Notes: a model not told the origin generated them from the sequence alone. DNA of 64,000 bases from Nematopogon swammerdamellus (GCA_946902875.1 OX336340.1:3022351-3086350); one strand, 5' to 3'; counted from the first letter of the stretch, positions 34,098 through 44,055 are shown. Numbers and translations: made by a program.

Positions 34098-34170
34098 ATC
34101 CGGGCCAGGATTCGAACCTGGGTCTCTGACTTGAGCCGCCAACGCGATAACCAACAATGCCACCGGACCG
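34098..34170 (-). repeat. tRNA-like sequence, copy 1
   Basis: Minus strand: GGTCCGGTGGCATTGTTGG at the 5' side, anticodon-arm-like TTGGCGGCTCAAGTCAG, and T-arm CCAGGTTCGAATCCTGG with a 5-bp stem. The acceptor stem does not pair, so it is not a working tRNA. Confidence 0.85.
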
Positions 34171-34338
34171 TTACGTATTATCTCCAAATTTTCGCTCTGT
34201 TGCACCTTCATGATGTCGCATAATTTTTGCGAACAGTCAACTTTCACGGATCAACGTTGAACCTTATGCTGTCGTCACCAAAGTCGTATAGCCCGGTTTT
34301 CGGAACTGTGCATGTCGAAAGAATGTTGGAATACGGAC

Positions 34339-34814
34339 AGGTGCGTACAGACATCGCGAGGCATGCGGCGCGAATGGTTCGTCACGCATGCTTCAACCTG
34401 AATAGACGCATGCGCGCAACATTTATGCATAACTCCTGAACGGCACATGCTCAAGCTGAGCATGCAAACAACCACGCACGCACATGCTCAAGCTGCACTG
34501 ACATGCGGCACGAATGGTTCGTCACGCATGCCTCGGGCTGTGTGGACGTGAGTGCTCACTGTGAGCATTCGCCGCATACGCTCGTTGCGAGGCAATTAAC
34601 GCGCTGCCTCAGTGCGAGCCGTGCGTTCCGTGTGTACGGCTGTATTGTGTTGCGTGCGCCGTCCACACTTAACGCACGGCTCGCACTGAGGCAGCCTCGC
34701 AACGAGCGTACACGGCGAATGCTCACAGTGAGGGTGAGCACTCACGTCCACACAGCCCGAGGCATGCGTGACGAACCATTCGCGCCGCATGCCTCGCGAT
34801 GTCTGTACGCACCT
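34339..34814. repeat. Foldback element, 476 bp
   Basis: Ends AGGTGCGTACAGACATCGCG and the exact complement at 34,795-34,814. The inverted similarity continues inward (GGCATGCGGCGCGAATGG; later GAGCATTCGCCG and AGCGTACACGGCGAATGC) over more than 200 bp per side, with an unpaired, CATGCTCAAGCTG-repeat-containing insertion on the left side. Open frames within it only reflect its GC-rich palindromic nature. Confidence 0.88.
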
Positions 34815-34991
34815 GAAGATGCGCCGCCCGCACCCCACTGTAACCCGAAATGGCCTATGCCAGTACGGTTTGCAACGTTGACTAGTAAACACGTGCGGTG
34901 TCGTTTTGTCTGCATCACCTTTATTGTTTTGTGTTTTGGTTAGTTATTTTGTTTTTTCTTTGAGTAACCATTTATTACCATTCGAAATTAT

Positions 34992-35322
34992 CACAGAGCA
35001 TCAAATACCTACCGCCCGCGCCCCCTACTAGAGGCGCCCTAAGCGATGATATTTGAAACCCAATAACCGTACGCAGAGCTGCTAGCGCTTCGTATGTGTG
35101 TGTGTGTGCTAGTATCGACACTACACACAAAGAGGAGCAAGTTAGGCACACGCACAAAACAAATGCACACGCACAACACACATATAAAAACCTTTTTTAC
35201 TTTACTTTACTTTACTTTATATGTAAGTCATAGGCCACGCCCACAGGCTTCAACGGCCTTGTAGAGAAATCGCGCTCACGGCGCCTCTAGTAGGGGCGGG
35301 CGCGCGCATTTCATGCTCTGTG
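34992..35322. mobile_element. CACAGAGCAT MITE, copy 2, 331 bp
   Basis: Same termini as copy 1 and a perfect 8-bp target duplication GAAATTAT (34,984-34,991; 35,323-35,330). Differs from copy 1 by an extra segment with a TTTAC microsatellite (about 35,187-35,220). Confidence 0.94.
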
Positions 35323-35417
35323 GAAATTATTGACATTATTTTGAGAGTGTGTGGATGAGTGGCATCGAAGAAATTGAAGAATGCAAACATGCAAAGCGAA
35401 AATCATTGGAAAAAATA

Positions 35418-35491
35418 CATCCCAGCCAGGATTCGAACCTGGGTCTCTGGCTTGAGCCGCCAACGCGATAACCAACTACGCCACCGGACCG
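35418..35491 (-). repeat. tRNA-like sequence, copy 2
   Basis: Nearly the same as copy 1, with GTGGCGTAGTTGGTTATCGC and CCAGGTTCGAATCCTGGC. Together with 120 bp on its far side it is a direct duplicate of copy 1. Confidence 0.85.
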
Positions 35492-35712
35492 TTACGTATT
35501 ATCTCCAAATTTTCACTCTGTTGCACCTTCATGATGTCGCATAATTTTTTTTGCGAACAGTCATCTTGCACGGTTTAACAGTGAAACTTATGCTGTCGTC
35601 ACCAAAGTCGTGATTGGCATCGGACACTAGAAGTTGACTTGAGGTTTTTAATAATATTTTTTGTTTATATGTTAGTATTAAGCACGTACGTACGTACGGA
35701 GATAATACGTAA

Positions 35713-35786
35713 CGGTCCGGTGGCGTAGTTGGTTATCGTGTTGGCGGCTCAAGCCAGAGACCCAGGTTCGAATCCTGGCTGGGATG
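35713..35786 (+). repeat. tRNA-like sequence, copy 3
   Basis: Plus strand: GGTCCGGTGGCGTAGTTGG, TTGGCGGCTCAAGCCAG (5-bp anticodon stem with one wobble, loop GGCTCAA), CCAGGTTCGAATCCTGG. The T stem is perfect; 5' and 3' acceptor strands (GGTCCGG and TGGGATG) do not pair. Confidence 0.85.
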
Positions 35787-36393
35787 TCTTTTTTCCAATG
35801 ATTTTCGCTTTGCATTTTTCTAATAAAAATTATATGAGAAGTTTGATTAAATTTCAATATCAAGGTTTTTCTTTGTTACTACTTTTCGATGGGGTGACCC
35901 AAGTCAGGTTTCCTAACTTTTATTTAAGAAAAACACAGAAAATGTAACATTATCTTAATTAAGTAGTTGGATATTATTATCGAGTACTAAGTATTCAATA
36001 ATTTTATTATGGAAAATGATGTCTGGACATTCTGCATCAGTTGATTCGTTCAAGCTAGGGGCTTATGATCTTATAACTGGGCGGATGTTAGTTTTTAAAT
36101 GCTCCAACGTTGCAGTTTGTTTGACTCTAAGACGAGACGGCAGTTAACTTTCTCCATACAAAATCGTCTTTCGGCATTTATGTTTTCTAGCCCCCTTATC
36201 CGATTTAAAAAAAAATATTCTTGTCTTAAGGACAGTCCAATCTACGTTCCTGTCGTCGTTTTTGTTTAGATGAAATATAACAACACCGGAGCTAAAAAAA
36301 TTATTGAGTCATCAGCATCACTCATCCATCACTATAGATATTCATACATACAACAAAAAAATAATTGTAAAAATCGGAAAAATTCACAGCTGT

Positions 36394-36580
36394 TTTTTTT
36401 TATATTAATTCGTCTCCTCCCGAAACAGGCAAAACTCATTAGAGTATACAGCCATTTCTTTTGTAGCTTCTAACGTCTGTTGTATAAATTCTCGCACCGC
36501 GAGAACCACAAAAATATATATTTTTAATTACAACGACGACGACGCGACAAACTTCCGCCGTCCGCCATCTTTTTCTTCTT
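36394..36580 (-). pseudogene. Small processed retrocopy of an unknown transcript
   Basis: A 187-bp insertion flanked by 11-bp direct repeats TTCACAGCTGT (36,383-36,393; 36,581-36,591), absent from the left arm. On the minus strand it starts GAAAAGAAGAAAAAGATGGC and ends in an A-run next to the target duplication, the pattern of L1-type reverse transcription of a poly-A RNA. Short frames (ATGGCGGACGGC... 15 codons; ATGGCTGTATAC... 16 codons) have no recognised family. Parent gene unknown. Confidence 0.75.
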
Positions 36581-37089
36581 TTCACAGCTGTCTAATTTAC
36601 AGTGTTGCCAATATAGGAAACTCGAATTGGATCACCCTCTATAGGTATTCATTTGTGATAAAAATAGTTGTCATGGTCGAAATATTCATAAAATAGGCAG
36701 TTACGTAGGTAATAATAATAATTGCTCGCATGTACCTACATAAATAAAAACAACTATTGTAAAATTCTTATTTATTCTTATTTCAGTTTCACCAATAAAA
36801 ACTTCCCATAAGGTCAAAAACATACAGGTCCCAAAAGACAAGGATAAATACCCTCCATCCTCTCATATAGAATAGTTACCTACCTCTAAAAATAAATAAA
36901 TGTTGATAAAAATCTATGTAGACCAAAATAAATTTTAACCAACGTTCGAACATAAACATGCTGATTTTTTTTATCTATCTATATCTTCTATCTATACATA
37001 TAATAAAATTGTAGACTTACCGTGCCTGTACATGAAATATTTTTACAAAAAATTACTTGTAGACGGAAGGAATAAGTAATAGAACGTAA

Positions 37090-37315
37090 AAAAACAATTT
37101 TTGAAATTATTGTCTGTCACTTTGTTTGTTCTTGTGCGCGCATCACGCAAAAACCACTGAACGGAATTTGACAAAACTTTGTATAGTGACAGTGTATATC
37201 CCGGAAGTGTCTATTCGTAGGTATACCTGCATGCAGGTATACCTACGAATAGCCGTGTCCGTACGGAAATGTCTATTCGTAGGTATACCTACGAATAGAC
37301 ATTTCCAAGATAAAC
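37090..37315 (-). repeat. Lepidopteran dispersed repeat and TACGAATAG palindrome
   Basis: Minus-strand text TATAGTGACAGTG/CACTGTCACTATAC...TTCCGTTCAGTGGTTTTTGC matches 62,325-62,395 and 62,665-62,745. A palindrome GTCTATTCGTAGGTATACCT with its complement is inserted at 37,209-37,305. Confidence 0.78.
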
Positions 37316-37319
37316 CTCC

Positions 37320-37620
37320 TTAAAGAAAGTAGGTGCATAACGAAAGCGAGGACGAAGGCCGAGTTACATCCAGATAAATAATAAACCATCTCGAAGAAAG
37401 TAAGTAACTAAGGGCGAGGCCGAAGGCCGAGCTCCGATCAAGTACCTAAATGATATTCTTCACGAACAAATGTAACTAATGACGACGCCAAAGGCTCAGC
37501 TGCGTATAGCTAAATCATACACTTTCTCAAACAAAGTAAATAAGAGAGATGCCGAAGGCCGAACTACGTTCAGGTAAACAATAAACCTTCTTGAAGAAAA
37601 TAAGTGAATAAGGGTGAGTT
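37320..37620 (+). repeat. Degenerate GGCCGAAGGCCGAGC tandem array
   Basis: About five units of 60-65 bp containing CGAGGCCGAAGGCCGAGCT-like cores separated by AT-rich AAACCTTCTTGAAGAAAGTAA text. The same family forms the arrays at 60,640-60,910 and 61,550-62,060. Confidence 0.85.
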
Positions 37621-37815
37621 CCATGTGGATTGGCTGGACGAAGAAGTGGACGTGGCCGGCGTTGACAATATCAATATGCCAGCGGCTGCCTGCCCCATAA
37701 TTCCGTCCTTTGGAGAATGGGCTGCTTCCCCATCAAGACCAAGGACCAAGGACCAAGAAGCTTTAAGCAAGAAACTTAATTTCTTCTCTTGCCCTTTTGT
37801 CATTTTATTTTAAAT

Positions 37816-38378
37816 AAAGTACTGGAGCGAGCGAGAGAATGCAATGTGAAATTTAATGCAAATAAGCTACAGTATAAAGTGAAAGAAGTCAAATATGTAG
37901 GCTTAGTCGTATCCGAATGTGGTGTAAAACCTGACCCAGAACATGTACAATCAATTGTCGATATAAAGGAACCAAAAAATGTGAAAGAGTTGAAAAAGTT
38001 TCTCGGAATGACAAATTATTTAAGTAAATTTATACCGCAATACTATGAAAATACTCATATTCTGAGAAAACTTCTAAAGAAAGATCACTGTTGGTATTGG
38101 GGGCCAGCACACTCGCAAGCTTTTGAAACTCTTAAACGTAAAATTTTAATTGTTCCAACTCTGACTATAATGTCTCACAAGTTGCCGCTCACTGTACAAT
38201 CGGACAGTTCACAAAATGGACTAGGTGCCTGTCTACTACAAAATAAAAACTCTATTGCATTCTACTCTCGCAGCTACACATACACTCAAAAACGGTGGGC
38301 TATAATTGAAAAGGAAATGTTTGCCGTGTGTGCAGCACTTGATAAATTCCATCAATTTGTATATGGTAGGAAAATTAG
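37816..38378 (+). pseudogene. Ty3/Gypsy pol fragment: end of RT and start of RNase H
   Basis: Reads VLERARECNVKFNANKLQYK, then ELKKFLGMTNYLSKFIPQYY and LTVQSDSSQNGLGACLLQNK, then EKEMFAVCAALDKFHQFVYG. These are the thumb/connection of reverse transcriptase and the first RNase H motifs of a Mag-like or K02A2.6-like Ty3/Gypsy element, distinct from the young element at 22,707. The 5' side is truncated at about 37,810. The 3' side stops at GRKI where the 8.56-kb insertion enters; the rest is at 46,946-48,462. A one-base discrepancy exists at the junction. Confidence 0.88.
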
Positions 38379-38842
38379 TAGAGACCATTGATTTTATAAC
38401 CCTGTCGGGACAGATAGACCACTCCATATAAAAAATTTGGTAACGTTGTAAATCGTAAAACCAACAGAGGGCGTTAATAATTTTTCTTGATGTTGTCGTA
38501 AAACAAACAGGTGGCGTTAATGTTTGTTAATACTTCTATACTAAGGGCGCTATCTAGTTGAAATACAACATGTATGTAGGTACCTTTAATTGTCACTAGG
38601 CTGTAGAATTACTGCTACTAGACAAAAGATGGCGCTTTCATTTATATTTATAAAGAACATTATTTATGTAAATTCCAAAATTTTTAATTATATTTGAATA
38701 ATAAAATTATGACAATTTACAATAAAACTAAAACTTCTTATCAAATTAAATAAAATAAAAAAATGTTTTGAAAATAATTTGGTATACGGAACAAAATATT
38801 ATTATGATTGTAATTTCCTGTTTGTGCGCTTTTAATAGATAG

Positions 38843-38900
38843 ATCCACAGAGCACGGAATACCCCCGCGCGCGCGCGGGGGTATTCCGTGCTCTGTGGAT
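38843..38900. repeat. Perfect 58-bp palindrome
   Basis: ATCCACAGAGCACGGAATAC, then CCCCGCGC, then the exact complement. Its outer part (CCACAGAGCA) equals the terminus of the CACAGAGCAT MITEs, so it may be a miniature or end-joined form of that family. Confidence 0.93.
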
Positions 38901-38999
38901 AGAACGTATTTATTTAGTTGAACAGTTAAACAAATACTCGTCACTCTTCATTCTAATAATGTCAGCATTGTATGTAAAAAAAAATATGAAAACTGCCTT

Positions 39000-39177
39000 A
39001 AAAAATTTATGAAATTAAAAAAATCGAACCCTAGAGTTGAAGGCGGTGCTAAAGAAGGCTACACAAATCACAAAGGATATCATCCGCGCATGTTTTCTTT
39101 CATGTATCATTTTTGCTTGCTTTAGCACCGCCTTCAACTACTCTAGGGTTCGATTTTTTTTAATTTCATACATTTTT
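39000..39177. mobile_element. MITE/foldback with 50-bp inverted ends
   Basis: Arms AAATCGAACCCTAGAGTTGA, AGGCGGTGCTAAAG and the complement (CTTTAGCACCGCCTTCAACT, CTAGGGTTCGATTT). About 70 bp of unique centre. Not coding. Confidence 0.88.
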
Positions 39178-39189
39178 GAAGGCCTTTTT

Positions 39190-40075
39190 TATATATTTTT
39201 TTAAATAGTTTTTTATTTCACAGTTTTTTTTTAAATTTTTTGCTATTAATGTACTCGGCGGAATCGCTCGACCTTCGGCCTCGCGATTCCGCCTCGCTTT
39301 CCAATCTGATCTCGACCAAATTAAAATGGAACCACCTCATGGTTATCCCCTTTCAAACAAAAAAAAAGAATTTTCAAAATCGGCCCACAATAATTGACGG
39401 AGTAATCGCGTAACAAACATCCAAAAAAAGAAAACATACCGTCGAATTGAGAATCTCCTAGGTCTAAAGTAAATTGCTCGTGAAGACAAATTCAACGAGC
39501 CCAAACACGATGGGTTTATCATGTGTAGTTTAGGAGTTCCTATGGCCACCTTCCGTCTCCATCATCAGACCAGCTCGATGGTACTCGTACTCGTATAAAT
39601 TAAGCGCATCTGGCCGGTCGGAAAAGATTTCAAATTTAGAATATTCATGAAACAAGGGTCCGAATATGAATGACAATATCGATTCATGTATTTCAATACA
39701 ATGACAGAGAAAATTTCAAAATATTAGGTACGTATTTAATACTTTTTAGTTCTAGTTTATTTTTTTTTTAAGTCGGTTTTATATTTTTAAAACAGTTTTT
39801 ATTTCATTCTTTTTAGTAATATTTAATAAAAAACCATAATCGAAATCGAATAATCGAAATCCGTTTGAAGTGGTACAGAATTATTCGCCATGTGTCAAAC
39901 TGCAAATTGCTGAAAAAGTCCACATCACAAAAGTTTTGCTGAAGGTAACCACACACCAATAGTATTTTGTTGATTTTTCATAAACCGCTGAATCAATTTC
40001 GATAAAATTTCAATGGGAGCACCTCTGAAGTATGACCTACCAAACAAAAAAAGAATTTTCAAAATCAGCCCACAA
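39190..40075. other. Dispersed repeats without genes
   Basis: 39,190-39,345 (TTTATTTCACAGTTTTTTT ... CTTTAATGTACTCGGCGGAA-like) matches 50,640-50,765 in the same orientation. 39,590-39,960 is the inverted copy of 19,730-20,095. GAATTTTCAAAATC-GCCCAC occurs twice (39,370 and 40,055). No coding frame recognised. Confidence 0.6.
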
Positions 40076-40079
40076 TTAA

Positions 40080-40867
40080 CACGTTGAACGCCATACGACC
40101 CACCGGTGGGCCTAGCGTACTTTTCCGTTCGGGCCAAGCCAAACTCATTATATCCGTAATTTTCATCAACTTGAGATTTTCATCACAAAGTTTATAAAAT
40201 GCGGTAATTTGTAAGGAAAATAAAAATTTGCGACATTTACCGTCTAATTTTCGAGATATAGCAAAAGGCTCACGGGTGGATCGTGTGGCCTCCTATGAAG
40301 GATTTGTATTTTTCTGTTGGCTGGGGCCGCGGGGTCACGCCGCGGCCCACCCGTTGCGCGCTCGCCGCGGACGCAGCGATCAATCCCGGTCCGGCTGCGT
40401 CGACAATTGAGGATGTTTTACGCTTTTCTCGCCAAAAATGGATTATTTTGAAGATTTCGAGTTAACACAAGAAGCGCTAACGCAGTTAGAAAACATCGAG
40501 ATAGATCTTCTGAACCGTAGTTTCGGAATAGATTCTATGAAGACGTAGTTCAACCAACGAAAAGAAGATGCTGTCGAATTCTTTTGTCGGAGAGTGAGGA
40601 TAGCGACGATGAAATGCGTATAGAAAGACGGAAGAGAATGAAACACACTCTGGAAAGGAAAGAGGGATTGGCCAGAAAAGTGAGAAGAACATGTCACCAA
40701 TGTTATGCAAAGAACGTACCAATAATGGGTAGCAAACAGGCTAAAACCAAGTCGAAAAAAGTATCCACTTATTGCCAAAGCAGCCCAACTAAACCATTCC
40801 TTTGTTTGCCTTGTTTTAACAAGACTCACGGATAATTCTTTATTGTTTATGGTTAAGAGCCAAAGGG
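40080..40867 (+). mobile_element. piggyBac deletion derivative, 788 bp
   Basis: Flanked by TTAA (40,076-40,079; 40,868-40,871). Ends CACGTTGAACGCC and (complement) CCCTTTGGCTCTT fit the loose piggyBac CCCTTTG-type terminus. It keeps both ends of a piggyBac transposase with the catalytic middle deleted (separate entry). Confidence 0.82.
40438..40835 (+). pseudogene. piggyBac transposase, N- and C-terminal remnants
   Basis: An ATG frame MDYFEDFELTQEALTQLEN (stop at 40,546-40,548) gives the N-terminus. In another frame SESEDSDDEMRIERR is the acidic N-terminal stretch, fused directly to the C-terminal Cys-rich domain: CHQCYAKNV, YCQSSPTKPFLCLPCFNKTH (ring-like C pairs, stop at 40,833-40,835). 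The DDD catalytic domain is missing. The family is judged from the Cys-rich C-terminus typical of piggyBac-like transposases. Confidence 0.8.
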
Positions 40868-41459
40868 TTAAGATGATTGATTATTTTAAATAATGAAGTG
40901 TCATAACATAATGTTGTGATTGTTCAATTTCATAAATATTTTCTTTTGTTCAATTTCATAAATTATTTTCGTAATAAATAATGTCTTCTTATTTGGTAAT
41001 GAAGAAAATGTTATGTTCATTTTTATTTTGACGAATATTTTCTTATTATTTTCTGGTTTTATTAATTCTATTAATAAAAATATAATTTTCTACCTTATCG
41101 TTAAGAGCAGCCCTAGCATCGTTACAATTAACTTAATAAAAAACTACAAGTTTCTATTGGATTTGAAAACCACGCCGTCCGCTTCGACTACAAGGCCATG
41201 CGGCTCACTTCCATATTGGCTTTGTAGCTGCGCTCTGTGGCTTGTAGGAAGCGTTTACGTAGGACCTCTCACGCGGCTCACCGGTGACCCCCATGACCTG
41301 AATGGTTCAGTAAGGAAAGGCTCACCGGTGAGCGGTGAGCCCCGTGGCCCAAACGGAAATACTGGATTTTTCATGTGGCGTTGAACGTGTAAGATTGTAA
41401 TTTCCTGTTTGCGGTTTTACTCCGGTCCAAAGAGTTTACAAACTCTTTGGTTGTACCTA

Positions 41460-41640
41460 GCTCCGCTTATTTGTTGTTATATCCGCCATAGTAACACATA
41501 TTCTGTGAAAATTTCAACGGGCTACCTATTACGGTTCAAGAGATACAGCCCTCGGACAGACAGACGGACGGACGGACGGACAGACAGACTTCGGAGGCTT
41601 AGTAATAGGCTTCCGTACAGGGATACTGAAACCTAAAAAT
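41460..41640 (-). repeat. Family C repeat, 5' part
   Basis: Contains the complement of GTTTCAGTATCCCTGTACGG, GTCTGTCCGTCCGTCCG and GAGGGCTGTATCTCTTGAAC, then TTTTCACAGAATATGTG. Confidence 0.85.
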
Positions 41641-41834
41641 AAGGGGTGAAATAGGGGTGAAAGTTTTTGTATGGGGAATCCATGATTTCTCAAGGTAAGG
41701 ATATGAAAATTTAATATCTAGGCTTTTGGCACAGATTACTCAATAGATACTGCTTTTGGTAAGAAATAATGAAAAATGGTCAGGAAGAGGAAGTGGGAGA
41801 GAAAAGAGGGGGGAGTGGGTGGGAGGTACGTTTG

Positions 41835-42136
41835 TTAGCCTCGGTAGCTCAGTGGTGCAGGCAACACTGGGCGCGGTCAACACTTGGATGGGTGACCGCT
41901 CGACCATTGTAGGCTGACCGTGGTTCGGATTCCACGTAAAACTGTAGCACCCTTCCCTTCTTACCTTACTAGGGTTGGTACCACCGCACTGAATAAAACG
42001 TATTTCGAAACGGCTATGTAAATAGTTATTTTTTTCGTTTTTTTCCGTCCAGTTCAGTATAGCCGGCACGACATGTCCGACATCACGGATGTTGTAGGTG
42101 ATGTATCCAACCATGTCAGTTTCCATAAAAAAAAGA
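41835..42136 (+). mobile_element. Family A SINE, internally deleted
   Basis: TAGCCTCGGTAGCTCAGTGG, GCGCGGTCAACACTTGGATG, B-box GGTTCGGATTCC, then a shortened tail ending TGTCAGTTTCCATAAAAAAA. The segment between the A-box-like motif and the 5S-like core is shorter than in the full copy at 50,762. Confidence 0.9.
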
Positions 42137-42545
42137 AGAAGAGGAGGAGAGGTATGGAGGGAGGAAGGGTTAGTGAATGAGGGTAGGTGTGGGGGAGGGA
42201 GGTAGTAGAGGGAACGAGGAGGAATGGATATGGAGGGAGTGAGAGGTTGGAAGGGAGAAGGGGCGGGGTAAGAGGGGGTTGCGGACAGGATGAGGGGTAG
42301 TAGGGGAGGAATGGAATGCGAGCGGTGAATGCGAGGGTGATGGGAAGGAGGGGCGGCATGAGGGGAGGAAGGGAAGTAGGGAGAGAGGGAGGGAATGGGC
42401 GAAAGGGAAGGTGGCAAAGAGGGGTCCGTGAAGGGTGAGGGGAAGGAGGGGAGGAAGGCGGGATCGAGGAGAGAAGACAGGGAGAGAGGTGAGTGAGAGA
42501 TGGGCGAGGAAGGAAGGGAGAAAAAGATAGAGAATATAAGAGAAG
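42137..42545. repeat. 400-bp purine-rich (GA) low-complexity tract
   Basis: Almost pure G/A on the plus strand (GGGAGGGAGG, GAGGAGGAATGG-type units, no exact period). It begins right after the poly-A of the SINE at 41,835, so it may have grown from that tail. Long minus-strand open frames here are Ser/Pro/Leu low-complexity products of the tract. Confidence 0.85.
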
Positions 42546-42779
42546 CGATGGTTTATTATCAATTTTGCATTTAAATCAGATTTACTATTTTTTTATTTTA
42601 TTCGTCGTCGTCGGTAAAATCTACAATTTTATATAAAATATCATTGACTTATATATTCTGTAAAGTATAACACAAATACATTAAACCCACCCTCTTTTAA
42701 TCTCTTTGGTATAACACAAAGACATTAAACCCACCCTTTTTAATCTCTTTGGTATAACCGTAGACAGAAAAAATAGTTC

Positions 42780-43050
42780 TGGACTCCGCACTTCATACTT
42801 CAATTATTACTAAAACGAGACACCGTGGTTAAGGTAGTGTGCGTATCGCGTAATACAGGACCGACCATCTCAAGAGATCGCAGTGATATTGTGTCATCCT
42901 TTTTCCACGCGCAGTAATCCCGTATCGCTTGCCTGCACGCTCCACGCAAACATTTACGTGTTCCAAAACAAGCGAATGTCGCACGTAGTCGATCGATAAA
43001 TTGCCGCTTGCTTCAACGGCTCAAAACTATGGAGGTGGCTTTTTACTTCT
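42780..43050 (+). repeat. Duplicated block, copy 1 (copy 2 at 45,298-45,555)
   Basis: Both copies share TACTAAAACGAGACACCG, GTCTCAAGAGATCGCAG or a close variant, CCTTTTTCCACGCGCAGTAA and ATGGAGGTGGCTTTTTACTT. Each is followed within 80 bp by a minus-strand family A/B SINE tail. No coding potential recognised. Confidence 0.88.
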
Positions 43051-43104
43051 TATTATTAAATTATTTATTAAAAACATTTATTGCAATTTTTTTCGTTTAT
43101 TTTT

Positions 43105-43362
43105 TTTTTATGGAAACTGACACGGTTGGCTACATCACCTACAACGTCCGTGAGGTCAGCCCATAACACCGGGTGAACTAGGTGCCATGTCAGTGCTTTC
43201 CCCTTCGATCGTGCCGGCTACACTGAACTGGTCGGAAAACACAAACTATTTACATAGCCGTTTCAACCGACGTTTCATTCAGTGCGGTGGTACCAACCCG
43301 GGCGGGTTAGACCCTACCACCAAGTAAGATTAGGAGGGAAGGGACCTACAGTTTTACGATTT
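43105..43362 (-). mobile_element. Family A/B SINE tail, 5'-truncated
   Basis: From the complement of GTAAAACTGTAGGTCCCTTC down to TGTCAGTTTCCATAAAAAAA at 43,105. The head is missing. Confidence 0.88.
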
Positions 43363-43934
43363 ACATTTATTTGTGAAAGAAAACCTATGGATGATGAGTG
43401 AATTATTTTATAAAAATTTCAAACGCATTTGTCAATTTATGTCGACTTTAGACGTGTCTTATATCACTTGCAACTAAAATCACCTAAAATTTGACAGACG
43501 TGCTTAAATTAAGATTATTAAATCATTCGTTCATCTCCTGTCTTTCTTTCTCAAAATGACAATAATGACAGGAATATCAAAATTTTAGCTTTAATAGTGT
43601 GAAGTGTCTACTAGAAATAAAGCCAATATGTTACTAACATTAAAAACACAGACCAAGTTGACCAACCCACAAACCGAGGGTTCCGCACAAATACGACGGG
43701 GGCGTGGCTTTGAAGTGGGGAAGTTTGCTAGCAAATTGCTAGTAAGCTTATTGTGTAGACTGAAGTTAAAAAATAAATTTTAGTGAAATAATGTTTTGCC
43801 GGACGCGTAGTTTATTTAGTTTACTTAAAAGAAGAAACAGGTTTCCATACAACTTTTAATTTTTAATCTTTCATGCAAAATTAAAACTTTACTTTTTTTA
43901 ACTACAAAAACATTGATTTTGAATAGACATGTAT

Positions 43935-44055
43935 GCACAAACGACACGGGCTGCCTCGACATGGTCCCTATTAGGTTACGGTTAATTTATAGAAGATGCG
44001 GAGCGTAGTGACGCATCTTCTATAAATTAACCTTGATAATTTTTTTTGAACCACC
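43935..44055 (+). repeat. Dispersed AAACGACACGGG repeat with hairpin
   Basis: CAAACGACACGGGCTGCC as at 13,575, followed by an inverted repeat TAATTTATAGAAGATGCG / CGCATCTTCTATAAATTA. Confidence 0.75.

Larger units (their letters stand above)
33996..35831. mobile_element. 1.8-kb element with tRNA-like terminal inverted repeats
   Basis: Flanked by 9-bp direct repeats ATATGAGAA (33,987-33,995 and 35,832-35,840); the left arm near 6,508 is uninterrupted. Inverted arms of about 125 bp contain GAAAAATGCAAAGCGAAAAT and CATTGGAAAAAATACATCC, then a 73-nt tRNA-like sequence and ACCGTTACGTATTATCTCC. A third tRNA-like copy with its neighbours lies inside at 35,388-35,615, a direct duplicate of about 34,062-34,292. 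It also holds a foldback (34,339-34,814) and a MITE (34,992-35,322). Target duplications of 9-10 bp are characteristic of Mutator-like transposons, but no transposase is present. Confidence 0.75.
18406..36893 (-). repeat. Right arm of large inverted duplication
   Basis: Inverted partner of 5,629-14,930 (anchors given there). It is twice as long because of arm-specific insertions at 18,675-21,352, 21,428-22,310, 22,707-27,129, 28,581-29,946, 30,018-30,332, about 32,042-32,452, 33,105-33,397, 33,996-35,831 and 36,394-36,580. Several of these have a clean empty site in the left arm. Confidence 0.92.

Noticed and set aside
34503..34943. 146-codon open frame and its antisense partners
   Set aside because: They lie in a GC-rich foldback; peptides in sense and antisense are equally open, as expected for a palindrome.
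35713..35786. Functional tRNA gene
   Set aside because: T arm and anticodon arm look good, but the acceptor strands do not pair, the base before the anticodon is G instead of T, and the same sequence occurs three times within repeat termini.
41740..42562. Long minus-strand open frames (up to 225 codons)
   Set aside because: They arise from the GA-rich tract; products are Ser/Pro/Leu low-complexity with no domain.
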